Below, piece after piece: positions 1 through 7,454 of a DNA stretch of 64,000 bases. The notes beneath the pieces are model-generated. The model did no database searches and had not been told where the DNA came from. It was given only the letters and a program-made list of their open reading frames with translations. The translations under genes and the position numbers were made by a program. The number at the start of each line of letters is the position of its first letter. The first letter of the stretch is position 1. This DNA comes from Mariniphaga sp040772505 (lineage in GTDB: Bacteria > Bacteroidota > Bacteroidia > Bacteroidales > Prolixibacteraceae), in assembly GCA_040772505.1 (NCBI GenBank), contig JAXGYA010000007.1:111289-175288 (forward strand). Direction: 5' to 3'.

Positions 1-1
1 C

Positions 2-724
2 AGCCATTATATGGGAGTTTATATTGATGAGTTGTATGATCTTCTGAGACAGGAAATTTTAGCAGGTTTATGCTTTGAATGTCCCGACGAAAATTCAAAC
101 AGACTTAAAAGGCACGAACCGGCTTCAAAAGAGATAGCTGCTGATTTTATTGAATATCTGCCGGAAATCCGCCGAAAACTGGTTGGCGATGTAAACGCCA
201 CCTACTTGAACGACCCCGCCGCAAGAAATATTGGAGAAGTCATCTTCTGCTATCCCGGAGTGCGTGCCATGACAAACTACCGGATTGCACATAAACTCTT
301 AGAGCTGAATGTTCCGCTTATTCCGCGGTTTATTGCCGAAATGGCACACAGCGAAACCGGAATTGATATTCATCCCAGGGCGCAGATAGGAGAAAATTTC
401 ACCATTGACCACGGAACAGGCGTTGTAATAGGTTCAACCAGTATCATTGGTGATAATGTAATTATTTACCAGGGTGTTACATTGGGTGCCAGAAGTTTTC
501 CGTTAGACGAAAACGGCAAACCGATTAAGGGCATCCTCCGCCACCCGATAGTGGAAGACAATGTGATAATTTATTCGGGAGCCACCATCTTAGGAAGAAT
601 AACCATCGGCAAGGGCTCAGTGATAGGCGGAAATGTCTGGATAACCAAAAATGTTCCGCCAAACTCAAAAATTGTTCAGTCGCATCCAAAAGAGCTTGAG
701 TTCTCCGACGGATTAGGCATTTAA
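2..724 (+). CDS. cysE: Serine O-acetyltransferase, 5' end outside window (partial)
   Basis: Transfers acetyl from acetyl-CoA to L-serine, giving O-acetylserine for cysteine synthesis in the cytoplasm. The frame is open to the left edge and the first Met (position 11) lies inside what looks like the helical N-terminal domain, so the gene is cut by the window. Counting from that Met, the left-handed beta-helix (hexapeptide repeats) runs from about residue 117 to 215. The catalytic pair is visible as Asp119 in 'GIDIHP' and His134 in 'DHGTG', with the same 15-residue spacing as Asp143/His158 of E. coli CysE. The long loop 'DENGKPIKG' before 'RHP' is usual in the EpsC-type enzymes of Bacteroidota. 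The next gene starts 17 nt downstream on the same strand. Confidence 0.93.
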   Translation, partial: SHYMGVYIDELYDLLRQEILAGLCFECPDENSNRLKRHEPASKEIAADFIEYLPEIRRKLVGDVNATYLNDPAARNIGEVIFCYPGVRAMTNYRIAHKLLELNVPLIPRFIAEMAHSETGIDIHPRAQIGENFTIDHGTGVVIGSTSIIGDNVIIYQGVTLGARSFPLDENGKPIKGILRHPIVEDNVIIYSGATILGRITIGKGSVIGGNVWITKNVPPNSKIVQSHPKELEFSDGLGI

Positions 725-741
725 CCGAAAAAAAGAAAGAA

Positions 742-1884
742 TTGGAAAATTACAGGCTCACTGCAAAAACATATTCGGGACTTGAAAATATTCTGGCCAA
801 AGAGATCAGTAAAATAGGAGGGGCTAATATTAAAACCGGATTGCGCGCTGTTTTCTATGACGGAGACCTTGAGGTAATTTACAAATCAAATTACTATTTG
901 CGAACCGCACTGCGAATTTTCAGGGAAATTGCTTTTTTTCAGTTCCGGGATACCGACCAGTTCTATCTGAAATGCAAAGAGATCAACTGGTTAAAGTACA
1001 TGGCTGTCAATCAAAGCTTTTCCATTAGCAGCACGGTATCTAACTCTCGGGATTTTCGCAATTCAATGTACGCCTCCTTGAAGTTGAAAGATGCTCTGGC
1101 TGATTATTTCAGGGAAAAGACCGGAAAAAGACCGGATGTTGACACTCAGGATCCCGATATTTACATTCACGTTCACATAAATAAAAATAACTGCACCATT
1201 TCTCTTGACAGTTCCGGAAAATCTCTACACAGAAGAGGTTATCGTGCCGGGCAGGGGAAAGCGCCGCTAAGCGAAGTACTTGCAGCCGGCATGATTTTAT
1301 TGTCGGGATGGGACGGAACCACCGATTTCATTGACCCAATGTGCGGTTCGGGAACGTTGCCGGTTGAGGCGGCAATGATTGCCCAGAATATACCTTCAGG
1401 ACGATTCAGGAAAGAGTATGCTTTTCAGAGATGGCCGGGCTTTAATCCAAAACTTTTTGAGAAAATAAAAGCTGAAAATCAGACAAAGCCTTTTTTGAAA
1501 AAAATTTACGCCTCCGATATCTCGAGGGAAAGCATGTTGATTGCACAAACCAACGCCCGGAGAGCCAGAGTTTATTCAAATATCGTATTCCAGCAAAGCG
1601 ACATGAAAAATCTGGACATAAAAACCAGTAACGCCGTGATTATCATTAATCCCCCTTACGGAGAAAGAATGTTGCCGGAAAATCTAAATGCAATTTACTC
1701 GATGATTGGTGAACGGCTCAAGCACCATTTTGCGGGAAACACAGCTTGGTTGCTCACGGCTTCAAGGGAATACCTGAAATCAGTTGGGCTGAAGCCAAAA
1801 ACAAAACAAACACTTTATAATGGAAAACTGGAATGCAGTTATCTGTCATACCCTTTATTCAGAGGAAAAAGAGCACAACAATGA
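742..1884 (+). CDS. THUMP-domain class I RNA methyltransferase (RlmL N-terminal/YpsC type)
   Basis: Predicted SAM-dependent N2-guanine methyltransferase acting on 23S rRNA, by similarity to the RlmL N-terminal half and YpsC. Residues about 45-155 form the THUMP RNA-binding domain. The Rossmann methyltransferase follows, with the SAM-binding loop 'FIDPMCGSGT' at 196-205 and the catalytic 'NPPYGE' motif at 303-308, the signature of amino-directed (N6-A/N2-G) methylation. The length (380 aa) fits the stand-alone family. The start used is TTG at 742; the first in-frame ATG would remove part of the THUMP domain. It may be co-transcribed with cysE. The exact target nucleotide cannot be read from sequence. 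Confidence 0.88.
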   Translation: MENYRLTAKTYSGLENILAKEISKIGGANIKTGLRAVFYDGDLEVIYKSNYYLRTALRIFREIAFFQFRDTDQFYLKCKEINWLKYMAVNQSFSISSTVSNSRDFRNSMYASLKLKDALADYFREKTGKRPDVDTQDPDIYIHVHINKNNCTISLDSSGKSLHRRGYRAGQGKAPLSEVLAAGMILLSGWDGTTDFIDPMCGSGTLPVEAAMIAQNIPSGRFRKEYAFQRWPGFNPKLFEKIKAENQTKPFLKKIYASDISRESMLIAQTNARRARVYSNIVFQQSDMKNLDIKTSNAVIIINPPYGERMLPENLNAIYSMIGERLKHHFAGNTAWLLTASREYLKSVGLKPKTKQTLYNGKLECSYLSYPLFRGKRAQQ

Positions 1885-1935
1885 TATTCAGAGAAAAATT
1901 CTGTTATGATTTTGGGGGGATTATGTGGTGAAAAA

Positions 1936-2076
1936 TTACCTTCTTGGAGGCTGGATAATATCAATTGGGCGAGCAATTGGTTTGGAGCCACCGCGTACTT
2001 TCAACATTTCTCCTGAAGTCAGGGTTTCAAAACCTTCAAAATTTACTTTTTCGTTGTTAAAAAAGAGACTTTTCAT
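1936..2076 (-). CDS. Small double-glycine leader peptide (GG-Bacteroidales-like natural product precursor)
   Basis: A 46-aa ORF starting at ATG 2076 and ending at TAA 1936. It has the build of the short Bacteroidota precursor peptides that carry a GG processing site: a hydrophilic leader of 30 residues containing 'GFETLTSGEMLKVRGG' (an acidic/hydrophobic leader helix ending in Gly29-Gly30) and a 16-residue, Pro/Arg/Ile-rich tail with no Cys, Ser-rich or Lys-rich stretch. No C39 peptidase, ABC exporter or radical-SAM gene is nearby, so the processing route is unknown. It is divergent from the CHAT-protease gene and has a promoter-like block shared with the ECF sigma gene (see 2126-2156). What it does is inference; that it is a real gene is supported by leader, spacing and promoter rather than by homology search. 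Confidence 0.6.
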   Translation of the reverse strand: MKSLFFNNEKVNFEGFETLTSGEMLKVRGGSKPIARPIDIIQPPRR

Positions 2077-2093
2077 TTCAAAAAATTTTAATT

Positions 2094-2121
2094 CGTTAAA
2101 CTTAAAAAATACACACATCTA
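2094..2121 (-). repeat. Leader element, copy 1
   Basis: On the minus strand TAGATGTGTG, eight to nine bases, then AAGTTTAACG. It lies between the putative promoter and the start codon of the GG-peptide gene, so it would be transcribed as 5' leader. Two further copies lie on the plus strand downstream of the CHAT gene at 5065-5089 and 5127-5154. Confidence 0.6.
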
Positions 2122-2125
2122 CCTA

Positions 2126-2156
2126 TTAATCCTGAAAATGGAGAAAAGGTAACCCT
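2126..2156 (-). promoter_or_regulatory. Putative ECF-sigma promoter of the GG-peptide gene
   Basis: Reading the minus strand, AGGGTTACCTTTT is followed by CATTTT and GATT. The same arrangement, with identical 15-nt spacing between GGTTACC and the (C/G)GATT block, lies directly upstream of the ECF sigma gene at 7221-7251; 25 of the 29 aligned bases are the same. GGTTACC would be the -35 and GATT the -10 element of an ECF-type promoter. It leaves a leader of about 45 nt before ATG 2076. Confidence 0.6.
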
Positions 2157-2218
2157 AAAATTTGAAGAAAAGATAAAATATTTTAATTTGGCGTAATTAT
2201 TTTTACAAATCTTTGATG

Positions 2219-5059
2219 ATGAAACCACTGCTAACAGTAATATTTCTGATATTTTATGCTCACACCATACTTTCTAATAATCAGCAGGTTAATGACACAA
2301 TTAAAGCTGAAGAAAACTATATGAGAGCGGCAGAATTGATATATTCCGGTGATTTTTCGGAAGCTGTTCAATTATTAAAAATTTCTTCCGGATTATGGGA
2401 AAAATTATATACAAAAGAGAGTTATGAATTCGGGATAGCAGAAGACGCCTTGGGAATTGCATACAATAATCTGGGCAGTTTTGATAATGCGCTCGAACAT
2501 TTCCTGAAAGCCGAAAAAGCATATAAAAGTGAACCAAATACATATATTGCTATTGCCGGGCTTTACAATAATGTTGGAAATGTCTATTTCAACAAACTAA
2601 ACTATAAAACAGCAGCTGAGTATTACGAAAATGCAATTAATTTACTGGAAAATCAAAAATTATCAGATAGAACATATATTGCAGATATATACTACAGCCT
2701 GGCAAACGCAAATCATAAACTAAAGAAATACAAATATGCCATTAGCATTATTGATGAGCAAAACACAAAAGCTAATTCAGATACAAAAATTATGTTTTGG
2801 AATCTGCGTGCAATGATCTATGAAGACTTGAAAGAATTTAATAAATCTTATAATGATTACAGAAAAGTAATTCAATTATCTGAAAAACACTACACTACAT
2901 CCGATTTAGATTTGATTTACAATTATCTGAATTTTGCCAACTTTTTAATCAAACATGATGAATTTGAAGAAGCGCAGGATTTTTTGCAAAAAGTCCGGGA
3001 ATTATTAGCAGGTAACAATACAACACAGGGTGTTGAATTGTCTTTTTACTATAAAAATCTTGGTGATTTCCACAAAAACCGAAATGTGGATTCAAAAAGC
3101 GTGGATGAGTTTGTAGCTGGAAAAGTCAAAAATCTTAAAGAAGCCGTCAATTCTTATGAAAAAGGACTTGAGGCACTTGGAACTGATGCGCATGCTCTCA
3201 ACATCACCCAAATTTTATCCGGCACGCTTTCTCTCACGCAAAACATTGAACTTTTAGAGCTAATAGGAGACGCCTATCTTAAAATCTCAGAGATATATGA
3301 AAGTAATCAACAGAAAAACAGCATTGAACCCATAAACAAAGCACTTGATTACTACAAACTTACATCCAACCTCATACAGCAGGCAAGAAAAGAGATATAT
3401 TCCGACGAAAGTAAAATTGAATTGAGTGCACTTGCCGAAACCACATTTTATAAAATCATCCGGACAGCTTTCATGGCAAATGAAATCTCGCCAAACAGTG
3501 AAACAACAGCTTTTGCCTTTCAAACGGCTGAACGCATGAAAGCCAGTGCTGTTTTCGACCGCCTGTCTGATCAATTGGCCCAAAAAGGCAGTTTAATGCC
3601 GGACAGCTTAGCAGAACTTGAACGCATGCTGAATTACAATATTTCAAAGCAAAACGAAAATCTGTTTTATCTCAGGCAGGAGGCAGAGCCCGATCTTGCT
3701 GAAATCGCCAAAGCAGATTCTATGCTTTTTCTGTTTAAAAAACAACGGGAAGAGCTCAACAGATATATGGAAAAAAATTACAGCGATTACTTTCAGTTAA
3801 AATATTCAGACAAAACGATAACTCCTGCTCAAATCAGGCAAAGACTTGGAAACAATGAACTTGTAATTGAGTATGTATTTAATGAAACAGGCTCAATTCC
3901 GGAGCTGTATGCCTTTGGTCTCTCTAAAGACAGTGAGTTTTTTCAAAAAATTGAAATTAAACCGGATTTTACCCAATCCTTAAAAACCACTTTTGAATTT
4001 CTCTCAAACCCCGGTTATCTGTTTACCCAAAATGAAGATGCAATAAAGTATTGTGCGGCTGCGCATCATCTATATAAAAAACTCATTTATCCGTTTGAAA
4101 AACTTGCTCACAATAACAGAATTACCATTATTCCCGATGGAAAATTAAACTACCTTCCATTTTATGCATTACTAACCGAAATGCCTGACACAACAAACCA
4201 AATCCTATTTAACCATTTACCCTATTTAATAAAAAACAGTATCATTAGCTACTCATATTCAGCTAATTTACTCTACAGCACAGAAAAAAGCAACCGAAAA
4301 ACAGGTAATAGCGTGCTTGCTTTTGCACCCGTCTATAATTCGGATACAATCTTTTTTGAAAATGAAAAGTATATCCTGACACCACTTCCGGGAGTTCAAC
4401 GCGAAGTTGATTTTATTTCCGAAGAGATTAAAACCCGGGTTTTTCGTGGCGAAGAGGCAACGGAATCAAATTTCAGAGAGTTCAGTAAAGGCTATGATAT
4501 TCTTCACCTGGCGATGCATGCATTTATTAACGACTCACTACCTGCATTTTCACGTTTTTCTTTTTCACAAAACAAAAATAATTTAAGCGAAAATGATGGC
4601 TGGCTGAACACAGCTGATATTTATAACCTCGATTTGGATGCCCGCCTTACAGTGTTGAGTGCATGCAACACGGGAATCGGAAACCTGAAAAAGGGAGAGG
4701 GAGTAATGAGCCTTGCAAGAGGGTTTTTATATGCAGGCTGTCCGGGAATTATTATGACCCTCTGGGAAGTTGAAGATAACGCCGGAACAAAAATAATGAG
4801 CAATTTCTACCGGAATCTCAAAAAAGGGAAACATACTGACGAAGCTCTCAGGGCTGCTCAGTTAAATTATTTGAAAAATGCCAACCCGCGTATGGGGCAT
4901 CCTCACTACTGGCTGGGATACGTTACTATCGGACAGACAAGTCCGCTTTTCAAAAGTTGGGACTTTTACTTTGCCGGACTATTGGCACTTACCTTAACCG
5001 GTTTGGTTGTCGATCAGATAATCCGTCTGAGAAGAAACCGGAAAATCAAGCGTTCATAA
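2219..5059 (+). CDS. Exported TPR-CHAT caspase-like protease, C-terminally membrane anchored
   Basis: CHAT domains are clan CD (caspase/separase-like) cysteine peptidases. ATG 2219 or 2216 gives a signal peptide ('MKPLLTVIFLIFYAHTILS'), then TPR-like helical repeats over roughly residues 25-420 ('AEDALGIAYNNLGSFDNALE', 'AGLYNNVGNVYFNKLNYKTA'), a helical linker, and the CHAT domain over about 640-910. The catalytic pair is intact: His767 in 'HLAMHAF' and Cys816 in 'LSACNTG'. It ends in one membrane helix ('FYFAGLLALTLTGLVVDQI') followed by a basic tail, so protease and TPRs should face the periplasm, anchored by the C-terminus. It is divergent from the GG-peptide gene and convergent with the sigma/anti-sigma operon. 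The substrate is unknown; the periplasmic half of the neighbouring TPR membrane protein and the GG peptide are candidates (inference). Confidence 0.85.
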   Translation: MKPLLTVIFLIFYAHTILSNNQQVNDTIKAEENYMRAAELIYSGDFSEAVQLLKISSGLWEKLYTKESYEFGIAEDALGIAYNNLGSFDNALEHFLKAEKAYKSEPNTYIAIAGLYNNVGNVYFNKLNYKTAAEYYENAINLLENQKLSDRTYIADIYYSLANANHKLKKYKYAISIIDEQNTKANSDTKIMFWNLRAMIYEDLKEFNKSYNDYRKVIQLSEKHYTTSDLDLIYNYLNFANFLIKHDEFEEAQDFLQKVRELLAGNNTTQGVELSFYYKNLGDFHKNRNVDSKSVDEFVAGKVKNLKEAVNSYEKGLEALGTDAHALNITQILSGTLSLTQNIELLELIGDAYLKISEIYESNQQKNSIEPINKALDYYKLTSNLIQQARKEIYSDESKIELSALAETTFYKIIRTAFMANEISPNSETTAFAFQTAERMKASAVFDRLSDQLAQKGSLMPDSLAELERMLNYNISKQNENLFYLRQEAEPDLAEIAKADSMLFLFKKQREELNRYMEKNYSDYFQLKYSDKTITPAQIRQRLGNNELVIEYVFNETGSIPELYAFGLSKDSEFFQKIEIKPDFTQSLKTTFEFLSNPGYLFTQNEDAIKYCAAAHHLYKKLIYPFEKLAHNNRITIIPDGKLNYLPFYALLTEMPDTTNQILFNHLPYLIKNSIISYSYSANLLYSTEKSNRKTGNSVLAFAPVYNSDTIFFENEKYILTPLPGVQREVDFISEEIKTRVFRGEEATESNFREFSKGYDILHLAMHAFINDSLPAFSRFSFSQNKNNLSENDGWLNTADIYNLDLDARLTVLSACNTGIGNLKKGEGVMSLARGFLYAGCPGIIMTLWEVEDNAGTKIMSNFYRNLKKGKHTDEALRAAQLNYLKNANPRMGHPHYWLGYVTIGQTSPLFKSWDFYFAGLLALTLTGLVVDQIIRLRRNRKIKRS

Positions 5060-5064
5060 AAAAG

Positions 5065-5089
5065 TAGATGTGTGGTTTTCAGTTTAACG
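5065..5089 (+). repeat. Leader element, copy 2, followed by a decayed peptide start
   Basis: TAGATGTGTG then AGTTTAACG, as in the GG-peptide leader (2094-2121) but on the plus strand. The match continues downstream: a TTAAAAT block, a TTTGA block and ATGAAAAG, as at the start of the GG-peptide gene, but here (ATG at 5115) the frame stops after four codons. It looks like the relic of a second peptide gene. Confidence 0.5.
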
Positions 5090-5126
5090 CTTAAAATCCG
5101 TTTGATAACTTAGAATGAAAAGAACT

Positions 5127-5154
5127 TAAATGTGTGTGTAATTCAAGTTTAACG
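5127..5154 (+). repeat. Leader element, copy 3
   Basis: TAAATGTGTG, then TCAAGTTTAACG at the same distance as in copies 1 and 2. It lies just upstream of the stop codon of the convergent TPR protein gene and is not followed by a peptide ORF. Confidence 0.5.
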
Positions 5155-5170
5155 AAAAAAATTTATTGAA

Positions 5171-6631
5171 TTAATATCTGGTTTTTCTTAAAATAGCTTT
5201 GGCATCCGAAGCGTAAAATCCTCTTTTCCTGACAATTGCAAGCAACTGCTCCTTTGCAACCTCTTTCTGGTTAAGTTTCAAATGGCACAATGCCCTGTAC
5301 CATTCAGATTCTTCAATGAACAAATTATCACCATGAAGAATAACATTTGTGAATTCAGGAATTGCTTCGGTATATCTTTCAAGGTTTTGAAGACTTGCTG
5401 CCTTATAAAACTGGGATACAAACTTTTCATTGCTTTCCCGAATTGCTTTATCGTAATATGTGAGTGCCGTTTCATAATCACCTGCTGCAAAATAAAGATT
5501 AGCCTGCTGCAAAACACTTAAATCGGCTGACACAGACCTTTGCGGTGCCCATTCCGGGACTTTGTAATATTTTTCATATACTTTGTTATTTCCAAGTTCG
5601 ACCCTGAACAGCCCGGTAAGAGCAAATACGATGACTGCCACAGCAACGCTTGCCTTCCACCATTGGGATTTCTGCATATTTGTATCGGAAATAAAGGATT
5701 TTGCCTCTTTCCTTTGAATTTCATTCTTTACGATGTGAAGCTTACTCCGAAGAGCAAAAATATCAAATTCACCAAGCGATTTATCCAGATTATTCTTCAG
5801 ATTAGACTCGGCATCAGAAGGAAAGTCATCATTTATTTTAACAGGTGTTGTATCATCAGCCATTGACTCTTCAAAAGGATAATCTACCCCATTATGCGAC
5901 TGCAGTTTCATCAATTCTGCCATTTTCTGCCGCAAATCGATTAGTTGAGATTCAAACATCGCAATTTCAATACTCCGGTGCAGAAAAACATCCTGCTGCA
6001 AAGCGCTGTTGACAATGAGCTCGTGTTCAAACTGCTCCAGTTGCTTGCCTTTTAACTCTCCGTTTAAATAATTGTCGATATCCTTTACCGAATATTGATG
6101 TTTGACTAATGAGGAGACTTTAGAAAGAGTATCTCTGAGGTTCAGAATATCTTTTTCCAAAATTGCATCTTCCAATCCTTCAATCTCTTCCAAATCCCAT
6201 AATTCACTGAGAATCATCTCCTCTTCATCTTCAATTTCCTGAGAATTTTGTTGGCGATAAAATTCGTGAACATTTTCATTGGAAGCCAATTCATGCTGAT
6301 AGACATGAGCCTTGGGTAAGGAATCGAAAAACTCAAGCAATTCCTCGGGAGCTAAAATATCTGAAAGCTGCCGAACGTTTTCAAAATCATCCAAGAGGTC
6401 AAAAGGAGTTTGGCTGTTAACAACTTGTTTGCCAATAGACTTAAGGGTTTCTCTCAGCTTTAGAACGTCTTTCTCGGCAAGTGCAGACTGCATTTGCTTT
6501 TCAAACTTCACTTCAGCGCTCAGTTTGGGGTTAACTTTCAGCTCTGTTTCAAATTCCTTCTTTTCAACCGGATTGAGGTCGTCCATTAAAAATCCCTCAA
6601 TCATTTCAAAAAACTTTGTTTTAGGTGTCAT
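5171..6631 (-). CDS. Single-pass TPR membrane protein, probable anti-sigma factor
   Basis: 486 aa from ATG 6631; its start overlaps the end of the ECF sigma gene by 11 nt, so translation is probably coupled. The cytoplasmic part (about 325 residues) holds at least two copies of an anti-sigma-like helical module ('EGFLMDDLNPVEKKEFETEL' near residue 12 and 'DNYLNGELKGKQLEQFEHEL' near 186). A short motif of the form D(V/I)LxLRxxL occurs four times, near residues 55, 161, 229 and 290. One membrane helix follows (about 326-343, 'ASVAVAVIVFALTGLF'), then a periplasmic C-terminus with about two to three TPR units ('YFAAGDYETALTYYDKAI'). Role inferred from position and layout: binds the sigma factor at the membrane until a periplasmic event releases it. 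No zinc-finger (HxxxCxxC) is present. Confidence 0.72.
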   Translation of the reverse strand: MTPKTKFFEMIEGFLMDDLNPVEKKEFETELKVNPKLSAEVKFEKQMQSALAEKDVLKLRETLKSIGKQVVNSQTPFDLLDDFENVRQLSDILAPEELLEFFDSLPKAHVYQHELASNENVHEFYRQQNSQEIEDEEEMILSELWDLEEIEGLEDAILEKDILNLRDTLSKVSSLVKHQYSVKDIDNYLNGELKGKQLEQFEHELIVNSALQQDVFLHRSIEIAMFESQLIDLRQKMAELMKLQSHNGVDYPFEESMADDTTPVKINDDFPSDAESNLKNNLDKSLGEFDIFALRSKLHIVKNEIQRKEAKSFISDTNMQKSQWWKASVAVAVIVFALTGLFRVELGNNKVYEKYYKVPEWAPQRSVSADLSVLQQANLYFAAGDYETALTYYDKAIRESNEKFVSQFYKAASLQNLERYTEAIPEFTNVILHGDNLFIEESEWYRALCHLKLNQKEVAKEQLLAIVRKRGFYASDAKAILRKTRY

Positions 6632-7208
6632 CTTCAAGTATTTTTTTAAATTCTGTGTCCTGCTTTATTCTGCTAACCAAAAGTTCTTTACACTTGTATT
6701 TTCTTGTTTTAGCATAATTCTCACCTTTGTAGCCCATTATTTTAGCAATTTCTGCTAAAGGAACTTTTTCAAAAAACAACTGCAAAAGCTTCTGACAATC
6801 GGTGCTGAGATTCATAAAATGCTTCTGATACAAACTGTACTCTTCATTTCTTTTTACCAGTTCAACCAAATCGTCATCATAAATATCATGCTGAAACGGC
6901 AATGATTCACTTATTTTTTGCCTTTCAACACGCTGCTTTTCAAGTTCTCTTAGCCACAAAAATCTACTGACCGAAAAAAGATAGCTGGGGAAAGTATTTT
7001 TCTCAAGAACCAAGTCATTTTCTTTCAACTTTCTGTAGATGATAATTATCGCTTCCTGAAAAACATCATTGGCGTCATCTTCATTTCCGCTGTTGTTTTT
7101 AACAAATAAATTAACCTTGTAATAGAACTCTTTATAAATATATTGCAAAATTAGATTGTCGTGCCTTAATATTCCTTTAAGGATTTGTTCATCTGTATAA
7201 TCTCTCAT
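6621..7208 (-). CDS. ECF-type RNA polymerase sigma factor
   Basis: 195 aa from ATG 7208 (a TTG three codons upstream is also possible). Region 2 spans about residues 20-90, with the typical acidic 'EDDANDVFQEAIIIIYRKL' of region 2.2 and an aromatic/basic 2.4 ('SRFLWLRELEKQR'). Region 4 spans about 130-185, with the helix-turn-helix 'VPLAEIAKIMGYKGENYAK'. Region 3 is missing, as in all ECF factors. It is the first gene of an operon with the overlapping TPR membrane protein. The shared promoter-like block at 7221-7251, about 13 nt from the start codon, points to autoregulation and to control of the GG-peptide gene. Confidence 0.9.
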   Translation of the reverse strand: MRDYTDEQILKGILRHDNLILQYIYKEFYYKVNLFVKNNSGNEDDANDVFQEAIIIIYRKLKENDLVLEKNTFPSYLFSVSRFLWLRELEKQRVERQKISESLPFQHDIYDDDLVELVKRNEEYSLYQKHFMNLSTDCQKLLQLFFEKVPLAEIAKIMGYKGENYAKTRKYKCKELLVSRIKQDTEFKKILEDDT

Positions 7209-7220
7209 AGCCTCCAATAT

Positions 7221-7251
7221 AGAATCGTCAAAATGTATAAAAGGTAACCCT
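7221..7251 (-). promoter_or_regulatory. Putative autoregulated ECF promoter of the sigma/anti-sigma operon
   Basis: Minus strand: AGGGTTACCTTTT, CATTTT, GATTC. It matches the block upstream of the GG-peptide gene (2126-2156) at 25 of 29 bases with equal spacing of the GGTTACC and GATT parts. The start codon at 7208 lies about 14 nt beyond the -10-like part, so the leader would be very short. Confidence 0.6.
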
Positions 7252-7454
7252 CTATTTTTAAAAAATATTTGTTTGTTATCTTTAACTAAGGTTCAAAATT
7301 AAAAAAATATACTGTAAAACAATCACTTACAACAATAAAAAGGAACTATTTTTTTTAGAAAATAATTCAATTATTTTCAAGGAAGCATACCTATTTTAAC
7401 CTATAGTCTAATTAGAACTTTACAAAATAACACAAAAAGAAAAGATTTGGTTTA

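Noticed and set aside
1925..2152. 75-codon plus-strand ORF between the RNA methyltransferase and the CHAT gene
   Set aside because: No recognisable motif, and it is antisense to the GG-peptide gene and its promoter block, which explain the stretch better.
2219..7208. Type III-E CRISPR (Craspase) locus because of TPR-CHAT plus ECF sigma
   Set aside because: No gRAMP effector, no repeat array and no adaptation genes; the CHAT protein is exported, unlike the cytoplasmic TPR-CHAT of Craspase. Only the protease/anti-sigma/sigma logic is similar.
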